Positions 25,182 through 33,970 of a stretch of 64,000 bases of DNA are shown here, in pieces (position 1 is the first letter of the stretch; each line of letters begins with the position of its first letter). The notes below the pieces were generated by a model. That model ran no database searches, was not told where the DNA came from, and was given only the letters and a program-made list of their open reading frames with translations. Position numbers and translations under genes: made by a program. The stretch comes from Alkalicoccus luteus (GTDB taxonomy: Bacteria > Bacillota > Bacilli > Bacillales > Salisediminibacteriaceae): assembly GCA_052061695.1 (NCBI GenBank), contig JBPZEY010000008.1. One strand, written 5' to 3'.

Positions 25182-26177
25182 ATGACACAATGGACAATCG
25201 CCGTTACCGATTATGACTATACGACATTTGAACCGGAACAGAGCGTGATAGACGGTCAGAACATAAAGCTGGAGCTGCATCAGTGCAAAACAGAAGCAGA
25301 GGTCATTGAGGCGTGCCAGCATGCGGACGCGCTGTTGAATCAGTATGCGCCGATTACACGAAACGTGCTGGAGCAGCTGCCGAATGTAAAGGTGGTCGCC
25401 CGGTACGGCATCGGAGTGAATACGATTGATGTCGAAGCTGCAACGGATCGTAACGTGCTTGTTTGCAACGTCACCGATTACTGCCTGGATGAGGTAGCGG
25501 ATCACACGATGGCCTTTGTACTGGAGCACGCCAGAAAACTGGTCACTCTGCGTGACTCGGTCCGCAAAGGTGAATGGCATTTTCAAAAAGCGGCACCGAT
25601 TCCGAGGCTCCGAAAGCAGACGCTCGGGTTAGCCGGATTCGGCAACATACCGAGAAACGTAGCAGAAAAAGCGAAGCCGTTCGGTTTGCGCGTGCTGGCC
25701 TACGATCCGTTCGTCGACGAAGCAACGGCCGCAGAAGCTGGCGTCAAGCTCGTTTCGTTTGAAACGCTCTGCCGCGAATCGGACTTCCTTTCGGTCCACC
25801 TGCCACAGACGAACGAAACAGAAGGCATGTTCAACAAAGAAGCATTTCAGCAGATGAAAGAGAATGCGCTGATTATTAACACGTCACGCGGACCGGTGAT
25901 CGATGAACAGGCGCTGATCGACGCGCTGAAGCAAGGGGAAATCGGCGCGGCGTCTCTGGACGTGCTGGAGCAGGAGCCGGCAGCTGCCGACCATCCGTTC
26001 CGCACGATGGATAACGTGATTCTGACGCCGCACTCCGCCTTCTATTCAGAAGAATCCGTGCATGAGCTGAAACAAAAAACCGCACAGAACGCGGTGGACG
26101 TCCTCCAGGGACGCTTTCCCGCTTACATCGTAAACCGGGATGTGAAAGAAAAACTGGCGCTTGCGGAGCGATCTTAA
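25182..26177 (+). CDS. D-isomer-specific 2-hydroxyacid dehydrogenase
   Basis: A 331-residue NAD(P)-dependent dehydrogenase of the phosphoglycerate dehydrogenase/CtBP superfamily. The C-terminal NAD domain shows GLAGFGNIPRNVAEKAKPFG, the catalytic Arg in NTSRGPVIDEQAL, a Glu in the LEQEPAAADHP segment, and the catalytic His in LTPHSAFYSEES. No ACT domain is present, so it is not a standard SerA. In this operon, reduction of 2-ketogluconate or a similar 2-keto sugar acid is a plausible role, but this is inference. An AGGAGGAG site precedes the ATG. Confidence 0.85.
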   Translation: MTQWTIAVTDYDYTTFEPEQSVIDGQNIKLELHQCKTEAEVIEACQHADALLNQYAPITRNVLEQLPNVKVVARYGIGVNTIDVEAATDRNVLVCNVTDYCLDEVADHTMAFVLEHARKLVTLRDSVRKGEWHFQKAAPIPRLRKQTLGLAGFGNIPRNVAEKAKPFGLRVLAYDPFVDEATAAEAGVKLVSFETLCRESDFLSVHLPQTNETEGMFNKEAFQQMKENALIINTSRGPVIDEQALIDALKQGEIGAASLDVLEQEPAAADHPFRTMDNVILTPHSAFYSEESVHELKQKTAQNAVDVLQGRFPAYIVNRDVKEKLALAERS

Positions 26178-26193
26178 AAACATTTTGGCAAAA

Positions 26194-26257
26194 AAGAAAC
26201 CGAGCTATTTATTGAATCTCTTGCCAGAGTTTCATTCATAGTTCGGTTTCTTTAGTT
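26194..26257. terminator. Terminator between the dehydrogenase and the ROK regulator
   Basis: Long arms AAGAAACCGAGCTAT and ATAGTTCGGTTTCTT enclose a loop of about 28 bases, with A and T runs on both sides. It lies between convergent genes. Confidence 0.65.
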
Positions 26258-26269
26258 ACGTAGTCTGTT

Positions 26270-27427
26270 TTAGTTACTCAATGTTAAGTGAGAGATATTC
26301 AAAAACGTTTGAATGGAGAGGGCGCAGGCTCCCAGTACGCAGGAATTGCTGCCTAAGCGTGAAAGGCAGATTTCTTCGCATGTGCTGACGTTTGAGACGA
26401 GATTATCTTTAATTCGCTCTATTGCTCGGGGACACCAGGAGAGGACGTCACTGTTGAGAACAAGAGTTTCCGGGTTATACAGGTTTATAACGTTGTTTAA
26501 GCCGATCGAAACGTTGCGGATGAAGCTGTCCATATGCTTTTGTGCAGTAGAGTTACCATCTTCTAACAGCTGCTGCACGTCAGGAGCTGTCAGACGGAAT
26601 TCCCCAAGTTCTTCAGCCAGGTGGTCAAAGAAACTAGACTCCGAGGCATACCGTTCCCAGCAGCCTGAGTTGCCGCATTTACAAGGTCTGCCTTCCGGAT
26701 AAATAATCATGTGTCCCATTTCGCCGGCATATCCATGATGACCCTTCTCCAGTTCGCCATGGATAATCATACCTGAACCAATGCCTGAAGATAAAATGAC
26801 TGTCATCAAGTGATCGCTTTTCTGATGTGAAAAGACACGCTCAGCATAAGCTGATAAATTAGCATTATTTTCAAAAGTGAGTGGAATCGAAACTCTCTTC
26901 TGCAGATCAGACTTGATGGATTTTCTTCTCCATCCTAGTTTTGGAACGAACAGGATTTCTTCGTCATTGGAAACAGTACCATGGATGCCGATTGTTGCCC
27001 GAATTAAACCATACGTGGCCTCAGCGAATCGGGAAGTGTACATTTCAATATCGGCTGCAAGAATATCTAAAACAGCTTCATAGTCCTCTGTTTCCATAAT
27101 TTTCTTTTCGTTAAGAACCGTATTTCCAGCAAGGTCAGACACGTGATATAAAATCGCACCTTTATCCAAATCCGCTCCAAGCACGTAGCCTGCTTTTTCA
27201 TTAATGGAAAGCATGATCGGTCTGCGTCCGACGGCATAATGCTCTGCTTCTGTTTCATAAATCAGCTCTTCTTCAAGAAGCTGAGCAACCTGTGCTGAGA
27301 TCGTCGCTTTATTCAAACCAGTTACTTTGGATAGGGCAGCGCGTGATATTTTCTTTTGATCGCTGATCTCCCGGAGCAGCAGTCCGCGGTTTAACTGCTT
27401 AATGTAAGCCGCATCGCCTGTAATCAT
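26270..27427 (-). CDS. ROK-family repressor (XylR-like) of the uronate operon
   Basis: A 385-residue repressor with an N-terminal winged HTH (about residues 10-65; ISRAALSKVTGLNKATISAQV) joined to a ROK sugar-binding domain with the zinc motif CKCGNSGCWE. The domain order is that of XylR/NagC-type repressors. The start at 27427 has AGGAGG 7 bases upstream; an ATG at 27433 overlaps that site. It is divergent from the uronate operon. A 25-bp perfect dyad resembling the xyl operator lies before the operon promoter's target gene. A uronate or a pathway intermediate is the probable inducer (inference). Confidence 0.88.
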   Translation of the reverse strand: MITGDAAYIKQLNRGLLLREISDQKKISRAALSKVTGLNKATISAQVAQLLEEELIYETEAEHYAVGRRPIMLSINEKAGYVLGADLDKGAILYHVSDLAGNTVLNEKKIMETEDYEAVLDILAADIEMYTSRFAEATYGLIRATIGIHGTVSNDEEILFVPKLGWRRKSIKSDLQKRVSIPLTFENNANLSAYAERVFSHQKSDHLMTVILSSGIGSGMIIHGELEKGHHGYAGEMGHMIIYPEGRPCKCGNSGCWERYASESSFFDHLAEELGEFRLTAPDVQQLLEDGNSTAQKHMDSFIRNVSIGLNNVINLYNPETLVLNSDVLSWCPRAIERIKDNLVSNVSTCEEICLSRLGSNSCVLGACALSIQTFLNISHLTLSN

Positions 27428-27450
27428 ATGCATCCTCCTGATGTACCCAA

Positions 27451-27472
27451 TTAGTTTAGTAAGTAAATTATA
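27451..27472. promoter_or_regulatory. Second ROK operator over the regulator's own promoter
   Basis: TTAGTTTAGTAAGTAAATTA resembles an imperfect copy of the main operator. It abuts or overlaps a leftward TATAAT (27467-27472), which has TTGCTT 16 bases upstream. This suggests autoregulation. Confidence 0.45.
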
Positions 27473-27564
27473 TACTATATGGACGTGGAAGCAATAGTGC
27501 TAATGTTTAGAAAGCAGAAAATAAAGGACTGGTCGATTAAATTCTGAAAAATAGCAAAAAAGGA

Positions 27565-27593
27565 TTGAATATTTAAGCGCTTTCATTTATGAT
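27565..27593 (+). promoter_or_regulatory. Uronate operon promoter with cre inside the spacer
   Basis: TTGAAT (27565-27570) and TATGAT (27588-27593) are 17 bases apart. The spacer contains a cre site (27572-27585) matching 13 of 14 positions. CcpA bound there would block RNA polymerase directly. Confidence 0.7.
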
Positions 27594-27605
27594 ATAGCTA
27601 TTCAG

Positions 27606-27630
27606 TTAATTTGTTTGGCAAACAAATTAA
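27606..27630. promoter_or_regulatory. Perfect 25-bp operator palindrome, xylO-like
   Basis: Twelve bases on each side of a central G are exact reverse complements (half-site TTAATTTGTTTG). It lies just downstream of the -10 box, the normal place for repressor binding. It resembles the operators of XylR-type ROK repressors. Confidence 0.75.
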
Positions 27631-27683
27631 TTAGTAAGCGGATTTTGGATTCTTCATTATAAAGAGGAGAAAGGGGTAGTATC

Positions 27684-28733
27684 ATGAAGAAAATGAACTG
27701 GCGACTCGTATCAGTAGCGCTGCTTGGAGGCACGCTGCTTGCCGCGTGCGGAAACGATGAAGATGGTGGTAATGATGGTCTGAACGGCAACGGAAATGAA
27801 GAAGAAAGCGCAGAAGCAGAAGAGTCAGATGCAGATACAACAACTTTGCGACTCGCAGAAAACCACCCGGATGATTATCCAACCACAATCGGCAACGAGG
27901 CCTTTGCAGAAAACGTTTATGAATACACGGATGGCCGATACGAGATTGAAGTATATGCAGGAGGACAGCTTGGAGAAGAATCAGAAGTCATTGAGCAACT
28001 GCAGCTGGGGAGCTTGGAGATTGCCCGTGTCAATTCGGTCCCGCTAACAGAATTCTCAGATGACATCGGCGTTCTGCTCATGCCTTTCCTCTTTGAAGAC
28101 GAAGAGCAAAAATGGGACCACCTGCTTGGAGACGCAGGTGAAGATCTGCTGGACACTCTTGCCGGTTCGGGCCTCGTCGGTCTGACATACTATGATTCCG
28201 GTGAACGAAGCTTTTATAACTCGGAACGACCAGTCTCTTCCCCATCAGATATGGAAGGGTTACAGATTCGCGTTCAATCTTCAGATCTCGCTATTGCGAT
28301 CGTTGAAGCACTTGGAGCGGAAGCAACCCCGATGGAATATGGCGAAGTATATTCAGCGTTGCAAACGGGTGTTATTGACGGAGCTGAAAACAATTTCCCA
28401 AGCTACTACACGTCCAATCACTATGAAGTAGCAGAATACTTTACGCTTGCGGGCTATCAGGGAGTACCGGAAGTAGTGATCGCTTCAGAAGATTTCTGGC
28501 AGGATTTAAGTGAAGAAGATCAGGAAGCTTTTGAGCAGGCTGCTAGGGATTCTGTAGATGTTCAGAGAGAAGCATGGGCAGAACTGACAGAGGAATCCAG
28601 AGAAGCAGTTATAGAAAACGGCAATGAGCTGATTGAAGTGGATGACCTTGGTGAATGGCAGGATGCGGTAGAACCAGTTTACGATGAGTTCGGAGACGAA
28701 TACAGCGAATGGATCGAACGGTTTCAGCAATAG
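27684..28733 (+). CDS. TRAP substrate-binding lipoprotein for uronates (DctP type)
   Basis: A 349-residue receptor with a lipoprotein signal ending in LAAC, then an acidic Asn/Gly/Glu linker. The mature part has GGQLGEESEVIEQLQLGSLE, LQIRVQSSD (ligand arginine) and MEYGEVYSALQTGVIDGAENN, all typical of DctP. It heads an operon for glucuronate and mannonate breakdown, so hexuronates are the expected ligands. Ribosome site AGAGGAGAAAGGGG is broad and strong. High expression is likely because a hairpin separates it from the permease genes. Confidence 0.92.
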   Translation: MKKMNWRLVSVALLGGTLLAACGNDEDGGNDGLNGNGNEEESAEAEESDADTTTLRLAENHPDDYPTTIGNEAFAENVYEYTDGRYEIEVYAGGQLGEESEVIEQLQLGSLEIARVNSVPLTEFSDDIGVLLMPFLFEDEEQKWDHLLGDAGEDLLDTLAGSGLVGLTYYDSGERSFYNSERPVSSPSDMEGLQIRVQSSDLAIAIVEALGAEATPMEYGEVYSALQTGVIDGAENNFPSYYTSNHYEVAEYFTLAGYQGVPEVVIASEDFWQDLSEEDQEAFEQAARDSVDVQREAWAELTEESREAVIENGNELIEVDDLGEWQDAVEPVYDEFGDEYSEWIERFQQ

Positions 28734-28742
28734 GAATTGAGG

Positions 28743-28768
28743 GGGGAGGAGGTTGCCTCCCTTCTTTT
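28743..28768 (+). other. Hairpin between dctP and dctQ of the uronate operon
   Basis: GGGAGG (28744-28749) pairs with CCTCCC (28756-28761) and is followed by TTCTTTT. It is probably an attenuator or mRNA stabiliser, comparable to the structured gap in the galactonate operon. Confidence 0.55.
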
Positions 28769-28784
28769 ATAAGAGGTGATGTCC

Positions 28785-29288
28785 ATGAAAAAGTCGATCC
28801 TGAAGGTGAAGCGGGGGATGGATAAGAGTCTGTTGGTGCTCTCTCTTCTCATGCTTTTATTGACCGTGCTCGTTATTTTGTATCAGGTGTTTTCAAGACA
28901 AGTCCTTGGGACGAGCCCTGCCTGGACGGAAGCCCTGTCTAGAGTTTTATTCGTATGGGTTGGTTTTCTCGGGATAGCCTACGGGTTTAAAGCAAAGCTT
29001 CATATCGGTGTCAGCATTTTTGTGAAGCAGCTTCCGGTATCTTGGCAGAACGGTCTTGAGTTTTTCTCTAAGCTGCTCGTGATCACGCTCGGGGGTATTC
29101 TGCTTTACTACGGAACGACCTATACAGTACTGATGTGGAATTCCAATATAGCAGGTCTTGGTATTCCTTCGAGCTTTTTGTATGCTGTTCTGCCGATCAC
29201 CGGTTTCTATGTGCTTCTGAATGGCATTGAACTGCTGTTCACAAAAGGAATGCACCAGGAATACGGGATGGACGAAGGGAGGGCCTGA
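28785..29288 (+). CDS. TRAP transporter small permease (DctQ type)
   Basis: A 167-residue DctQ subunit with four hydrophobic segments. SPAWTEALSRVLFVWVGFLG is the conserved segment. The start at ATG 28785 is chosen because AAGAGGTG lies 6 bases upstream; GTG 28776 and ATG 28779 overlap that site. It precedes the large permease by 5 bases. Confidence 0.9.
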   Translation: MKKSILKVKRGMDKSLLVLSLLMLLLTVLVILYQVFSRQVLGTSPAWTEALSRVLFVWVGFLGIAYGFKAKLHIGVSIFVKQLPVSWQNGLEFFSKLLVITLGGILLYYGTTYTVLMWNSNIAGLGIPSSFLYAVLPITGFYVLLNGIELLFTKGMHQEYGMDEGRA

Positions 29289-29293
29289 CGAAT

Positions 29294-30574
29294 ATGGAAA
29301 TTGCACTGCTGATTGGCAGCTTCGTGCTGTTTTTAATTATTCGAGTTCCAATTGCCCTGGCACTCATTTTTTCGTCCCTTATCACTGGTGTCTATATGGA
29401 TTTGAGTCTGTCTGCCTTAATTCAGCGCATGGTTGCAGGGTTGAATTCGTTTACGCTGCTGGCCATCCCGTTTTTTATTCTGGCAGGTGAAATTATGAAC
29501 GCCGGCGGAGTGACAAGGCGACTGATTAATCTTGCAAATGTAATCATCGGCAAGATCCGCGGAGGACTTGCGATGGTAAATGTACTTGCGAGTACGTTGT
29601 TTGGCGGTATTTCAGGATCTGCGCTGGCGGATACATCAGCTGTCGGTTCTGTGATGATTCCAATGATGAAAAAGAACAACTATCATGCTGATTATTCGGT
29701 ATCAGTTACCATTTCCAGTGCGGCTCAAGGAGTGCTTATTCCACCTAGTCATAACATGATTATTTATTCGACCGCTGCAGGAGGCATTTCGGTCGGCGCC
29801 CTGTTTATGGGCGGGCTGCTTCCGGGGCTTCTGCTGGGTCTGGCATTAATGGTTCTTGCATATGTAATTGCTGTAAAGCGCAATTACCCAAAAGGTGACG
29901 TTGTAGAAGCAAAGGATATTCCGCGCATTGTATGGGAAGGGCTGCTTGGTCTTTTCACCGTGGTGATCATTATCGGTGGTATTGTGAGCGGCTTTTTCAC
30001 AGCAACAGAATCCGCGGCTATCGGTGCTCTTTATGCGTTTATCATTACGTTTTTTGTCTACCGTGAAATCCCGTTGAAAGCAATGGCCGGCATTCTTCAT
30101 TCGACCTTTAAAACGCTGTCGATGGTTTTGTTTTTAATTGCTGCTTCATCCTCGTTCGGCTGGCTGCTCTCACTGCTACAGATTCCAATGCTTGTATCTG
30201 AAGCACTTATCAGTATTTCACCGAACGATATTGTAACTATTCTGCTCATTATCTTGATTTTACTTGTACTCGGTATGTTTATGGATATGGCACCGCTGAT
30301 TTTGATTGCAACGCCGATTCTGCTGCCTGTTGCTGTTACTGTCGGCATGGACCCTGTACATTTTGGAGTGCTTATGATGCTGTGTCTCGCCATTGGATTA
30401 GTGACGCCGCCAGTAGGCTCAGTACTTTTTGTCGGCTCTGCGATTGGCGAGCTTACGATCGAGAAAGTTTCGAAGGCGATGCTTCCATTTTATGGAACCA
30501 TGCTCGTCGTAGTTCTCTTAGTTGCTTTTTTTCCGGATCTTGTTCTATGGCTGCCGGGCGTTTTTGACCAATAA
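29294..30574 (+). CDS. TRAP transporter large permease (DctM type)
   Basis: A 426-residue permease with DctM landmarks VPIALALIFS, PFFILAGEIMNAGGVTRRL, SGSALADTSAVGSVMIP, IPPSHNMIIYS and LVTPPVGSVLFVG. It completes the third TRAP system of the window. About 56 bases separate it from uxaC, with a GAGGAGTGAGGG ribosome region for uxaC. Confidence 0.92.
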   Translation: MEIALLIGSFVLFLIIRVPIALALIFSSLITGVYMDLSLSALIQRMVAGLNSFTLLAIPFFILAGEIMNAGGVTRRLINLANVIIGKIRGGLAMVNVLASTLFGGISGSALADTSAVGSVMIPMMKKNNYHADYSVSVTISSAAQGVLIPPSHNMIIYSTAAGGISVGALFMGGLLPGLLLGLALMVLAYVIAVKRNYPKGDVVEAKDIPRIVWEGLLGLFTVVIIIGGIVSGFFTATESAAIGALYAFIITFFVYREIPLKAMAGILHSTFKTLSMVLFLIAASSSFGWLLSLLQIPMLVSEALISISPNDIVTILLIILILLVLGMFMDMAPLILIATPILLPVAVTVGMDPVHFGVLMMLCLAIGLVTPPVGSVLFVGSAIGELTIEKVSKAMLPFYGTMLVVVLLVAFFPDLVLWLPGVFDQ

Positions 30575-30630
30575 CCGTGCGTATCTTTTTCTGAAATGAT
30601 ATAAAGATGCGCGAGGAGTGAGGGATAGAC

Positions 30631-32043
30631 ATGTTTACGAATGATTTCCTGCTTCGTACCGAAGCATCTAAAAAATTGTATCACCAATTTGCGGAGGCAA
30701 TGCCGATCATTGACTACCATAATCACCTCAGTGCCAAAGATATCTGGGAAGATCGGAATTATCAGAATATGACTGAGATTTGGCTGGAAGGAGACCACTA
30801 TAAGTGGCGGGCAATGCGAGCAAATGGCATAAAGGAGCATTTCATTACCGGAGAAGCAACAGATAAAGAGAAATTTGACGCTTGGGCAGAGACCGTGCCG
30901 AACTTGTTTGGCAATCCGCTCTATCACTGGACGCATCTGGAGTTGTCCAGATTTTTCGGAATTGAGAAACCGCTGAACGGAGACACAAAAGATAAAATCT
31001 GGGAAGAAGGAAATAAAACGCTGGCTTCTGGGGATCTTTCTGTGCGAAGCATGCTGAAGATGCAGAATGTGGCTTTTGTTGGTACTACAGACGATCCAAT
31101 CGACAATCTGGAGTTTCATCGAAAGCTGCAGCAGGATCGGTTTCCTGTTACGGTGGCACCCTCTTTTCGCCCCGACCGCGGACTGAATCTGGATCATCCC
31201 GATTTTCTAGACTGGGTCGGTGAATTGGCAGTAGCTGCAGAACGTGACATCGCCTCTTATGATCAACTGCTTAACGCATTAGATGACCGTATAGCATTCT
31301 TTCACGAATGCGGCTGCAGAGCATCCGATCACGGGATTAATAAAATGTATCACGTACCGGCTTCTGAAAAGGATGCGGCTGCCGTGTTCCAAAAAAGAAT
31401 GGAAGGCTCTCCTGTGACAGGAGAAGAAGTGCTTCAGTATAAAACTGTCACCCTGCAAAAACTGGCGGAGATGTATCACGAAAAAGGATGGGCGATGCAG
31501 CTGCATATCGGGCCGCTGCGTAACAATTTTACAGCTATGCACGAACAGGTCGGCCCGGATGCAGGATTCGATTCAATGAATGACGCCCCGGTTGCAGAAC
31601 CACTGAACCGTATGCTGGACGAAATGGCGAGCGCAGGCAGACTTCCAAAAACAGTACTGTATACGCTCAATCCTCAGGATAATATCATTATGGCAACTGC
31701 CGCTGGCAATTTTCAGAGCGCGGAGGAACCTGGACGGATACAGTTCGGAACTGCATGGTGGTTCAATGACCATCTTGATGGCATGCTGGATCAGATGAGA
31801 ACGCTGGCTAATGTAGGTGTTCTGCGCCATTTTATTGGAATGCTGACCGACTCAAGAAGCTTTCTCTCCCTAACGCGACACGAGTATTTCAGAAGGATTC
31901 TCTGCCGCATGATCGGCGAATGGGTGGAAGAAGGCATGGTGCCGGAAGACTGGGAGCTGTTGCGGGAGTATGTAGAAGGCATTTGTTATCAAAATGCCGA
32001 ACGCTATTTTCAATTGCAGCCGAAGCATTCATCAACACTATAA
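30631..32043 (+). CDS. uxaC: Glucuronate (uronate) isomerase
   Basis: A 470-residue enzyme that isomerises D-glucuronate to D-fructuronate and D-galacturonate to D-tagaturonate. The amidohydrolase-like metal motif PIIDYHNHLSAKDI is near the N terminus. Further family segments are YHWTHLELSRFFGI, VGTTDDPIDNLEFH, MQLHIGPLRNN and GMLTDSRSFLSLTRHEYFRR. Length and order match the UxaC family throughout. Galacturonate-specific reductase and altronate dehydratase genes are absent here, so the operon is built for glucuronate. Confidence 0.96.
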   Translation: MFTNDFLLRTEASKKLYHQFAEAMPIIDYHNHLSAKDIWEDRNYQNMTEIWLEGDHYKWRAMRANGIKEHFITGEATDKEKFDAWAETVPNLFGNPLYHWTHLELSRFFGIEKPLNGDTKDKIWEEGNKTLASGDLSVRSMLKMQNVAFVGTTDDPIDNLEFHRKLQQDRFPVTVAPSFRPDRGLNLDHPDFLDWVGELAVAAERDIASYDQLLNALDDRIAFFHECGCRASDHGINKMYHVPASEKDAAAVFQKRMEGSPVTGEEVLQYKTVTLQKLAEMYHEKGWAMQLHIGPLRNNFTAMHEQVGPDAGFDSMNDAPVAEPLNRMLDEMASAGRLPKTVLYTLNPQDNIIMATAAGNFQSAEEPGRIQFGTAWWFNDHLDGMLDQMRTLANVGVLRHFIGMLTDSRSFLSLTRHEYFRRILCRMIGEWVEEGMVPEDWELLREYVEGICYQNAERYFQLQPKHSSTL

Positions 32044-32060
32044 GGCAGGAGGATACTGGC

Positions 32061-33098
32061 ATGGAAATGAGTTTCCGATGGTACGGTGAAAGCGATCCGG
32101 TGACACTGGACTACATTCGCCAAATTCCGGCGATGAAAGGGATCGTATCCGCGATTTACGATATTCCGGCAGGTGAAGTTTGGCCGGTTGAAGATATTAT
32201 CAAACTGAAACAACAAATCGAATCCATGAACCTGCGATTAAACGTGATCGAGAGCGTCCCGGTTCACGAAGAGATTAAACTTGGTCGTCCCACTCGAGAC
32301 AAGTGGATTGCGAATTATAAAAAGACGCTGCAAAATCTTGCAGAAGCAGGGGTGTATACGGTCTGCTATAATTTTATGCCAGTGTTCGACTGGACTCGCT
32401 CAGAGCTTGATGCGCCACTTCCCGACGGATCAAATTCACTGAAATATGATGAGAAAACGGTGACTACTCTTGACCCGCTGAGCGGTGAACTGACGCTTCC
32501 TGGCTGGGATCTCTCTTACCAGACAGATGAACTGCAGCAAATTATGGAAGAGTACCGTGGCATATCCGAAGCTCAGCTGATGGATAATTTAATTTACTTT
32601 CTTGAAGAAGTTATTCCCACTGCGACAGCAGCAGGAGTCAAGATGGCGATTCATCCTGACGATCCGCCCTGGGGGATCTTCGGCCTGCCTCGCGTTGTGA
32701 CAAATGTGGACAGCGTGAGAAAAATTCTCTCTGCTGTTGACGCAGATGAAAACGGGATTACATTTTGTACAGGATCGTACGGCGCAGATCCGGCAAATGA
32801 TTTGCACGAGATTGTGAAGGCGGCCGCTGGACGTATTCATTTCGTCCATGCTCGAAACGTAAAATGGACAGGAGAGAAATCGTTTCAGGAAACGTCTCAT
32901 TCCATTCATGACGGGTCTCTCGATATGGTCGGTGTTATGCAGACGCTCATACAAGAGGGATACAGCGGGCCTATTCGTCCTGATCACGGCAGAATGATCT
33001 GGGGAGAAACCGGCAGACCGGGATACGGTTTGTACGATCGAGCTCTCGGTGCAGCTTATTTGAACGGCATCATGGATACAATTCACCAGAAGCAGTGA
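32061..33098 (+). CDS. uxuA: D-mannonate dehydratase
   Basis: A 345-residue UxuA that dehydrates D-mannonate to 2-keto-3-deoxygluconate. Typical segments are the MSFRWYG start, GIVSAIYDIPAGEVWP, NFMPVFDWTRSEL, MAIHPDDPPWGIFGLPR, and the metal-binding region HFVHARNVKW and RPDHGRMIWGE. The start at 32061 is fixed by AGGAGGATACTGGC; a frame extending back to 31920 runs into uxaC and is not real. Gaps to both neighbours are short. Confidence 0.96.
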   Translation: MEMSFRWYGESDPVTLDYIRQIPAMKGIVSAIYDIPAGEVWPVEDIIKLKQQIESMNLRLNVIESVPVHEEIKLGRPTRDKWIANYKKTLQNLAEAGVYTVCYNFMPVFDWTRSELDAPLPDGSNSLKYDEKTVTTLDPLSGELTLPGWDLSYQTDELQQIMEEYRGISEAQLMDNLIYFLEEVIPTATAAGVKMAIHPDDPPWGIFGLPRVVTNVDSVRKILSAVDADENGITFCTGSYGADPANDLHEIVKAAAGRIHFVHARNVKWTGEKSFQETSHSIHDGSLDMVGVMQTLIQEGYSGPIRPDHGRMIWGETGRPGYGLYDRALGAAYLNGIMDTIHQKQ

Positions 33099-33112
33099 AG
33101 GAGGCGGATGGC

Positions 33113-33961
33113 ATGTCAGTCCCGTTTGAGGTAGATGTAAAAGATAAAGTGGTCGTCATCACAGGAGGGTCCGGAGTGCTGGGCTCAGCGATGAGCCTCG
33201 CATTGGCACAGCTTGGAGCGAAAGTAGCTGTGTTGTCATTAAGGCGTGAAAAAAGCGCTAAAGTAGTAGATGAAATTCGAGAGGCAGGGGGTAGAGCTCA
33301 GGGCTTCAGCGTTGATGTTCTCGACAGGCAGGCCCTGGAGAAAGTCAGGCAGGAAATTACCGATACGTTCGGCGCGTGCGACATCTTAATCAATGGAGCC
33401 GGCGGAAATCACCCGAAAGCGACAACATCGGATGAAAAGCTGACGGCCGAATGGGCGGAAAAAAGTGTGGACCGGACTTTTTTTGATCTTGATCCGGAAG
33501 CAGTAGAATGGCTGTTCAGACTTAATTTCATCGGAACGCTTCTGCCTACCCAGGTTTTTGCACAAGACATGGTTGGGAAAAAGCATGCCTCGATTATTAA
33601 TATTTCGTCAATGAATGCGTTTCGCCCCCTCACAAAAATACCGGCATACAGCGGAGCTAAAGCAGCTGTCAGCAATTTTACACAATGGTTATCTACGTAT
33701 TTTGCCGATACAGGTATCCGTGTCAATGCGATCGCACCCGGCTTTTTTCTTACTGCGCAAAATGAGGAGCTGCTGTTGAATAAGGACGGCAGTTATACAG
33801 ATCGCGCCGAAAAAATCATAAGCCAGACTCCGCAGGGAAGGTTCGGGGAGCCGAAAGAACTGATTGGTACGCTGCTCTGGCTCGTAGATGAGTCATCCAG
33901 TTTTATTAACGGCATTGTTGTGCCAGTAGACGGCGGTTTCTCAGCTTATTCAGGAGTATAG
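33113..33961 (+). CDS. uxuB: SDR-family fructuronate reductase (mannonate oxidoreductase)
   Basis: A 282-residue short-chain dehydrogenase. Visible are the cofactor motif VVITGGSGVLGSAMSLALA, NGAGGN, and the catalytic Ser-Tyr-Lys set in INISSMNAF and PAYSGAKAAV. It should reduce D-fructuronate to D-mannonate between UxaC and UxuA. The B. subtilis uxu genes also use an SDR enzyme for this step, unlike the long-chain UxuB of E. coli (family knowledge). An AAGGAGG site places the start at 33113; an in-frame GTG at 33095 precedes it. Confidence 0.88.
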   Translation: MSVPFEVDVKDKVVVITGGSGVLGSAMSLALAQLGAKVAVLSLRREKSAKVVDEIREAGGRAQGFSVDVLDRQALEKVRQEITDTFGACDILINGAGGNHPKATTSDEKLTAEWAEKSVDRTFFDLDPEAVEWLFRLNFIGTLLPTQVFAQDMVGKKHASIINISSMNAFRPLTKIPAYSGAKAAVSNFTQWLSTYFADTGIRVNAIAPGFFLTAQNEELLLNKDGSYTDRAEKIISQTPQGRFGEPKELIGTLLWLVDESSSFINGIVVPVDGGFSAYSGV

Positions 33962-33970
33962 GAGGAGACT

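Noticed and set aside
31920..32060. 47-codon extension of mannonate dehydratase
   Set aside because: It overlaps the end of uxaC in another frame and lacks a ribosome site, while ATG 32061 has a strong AGGAGG and the normal family start.
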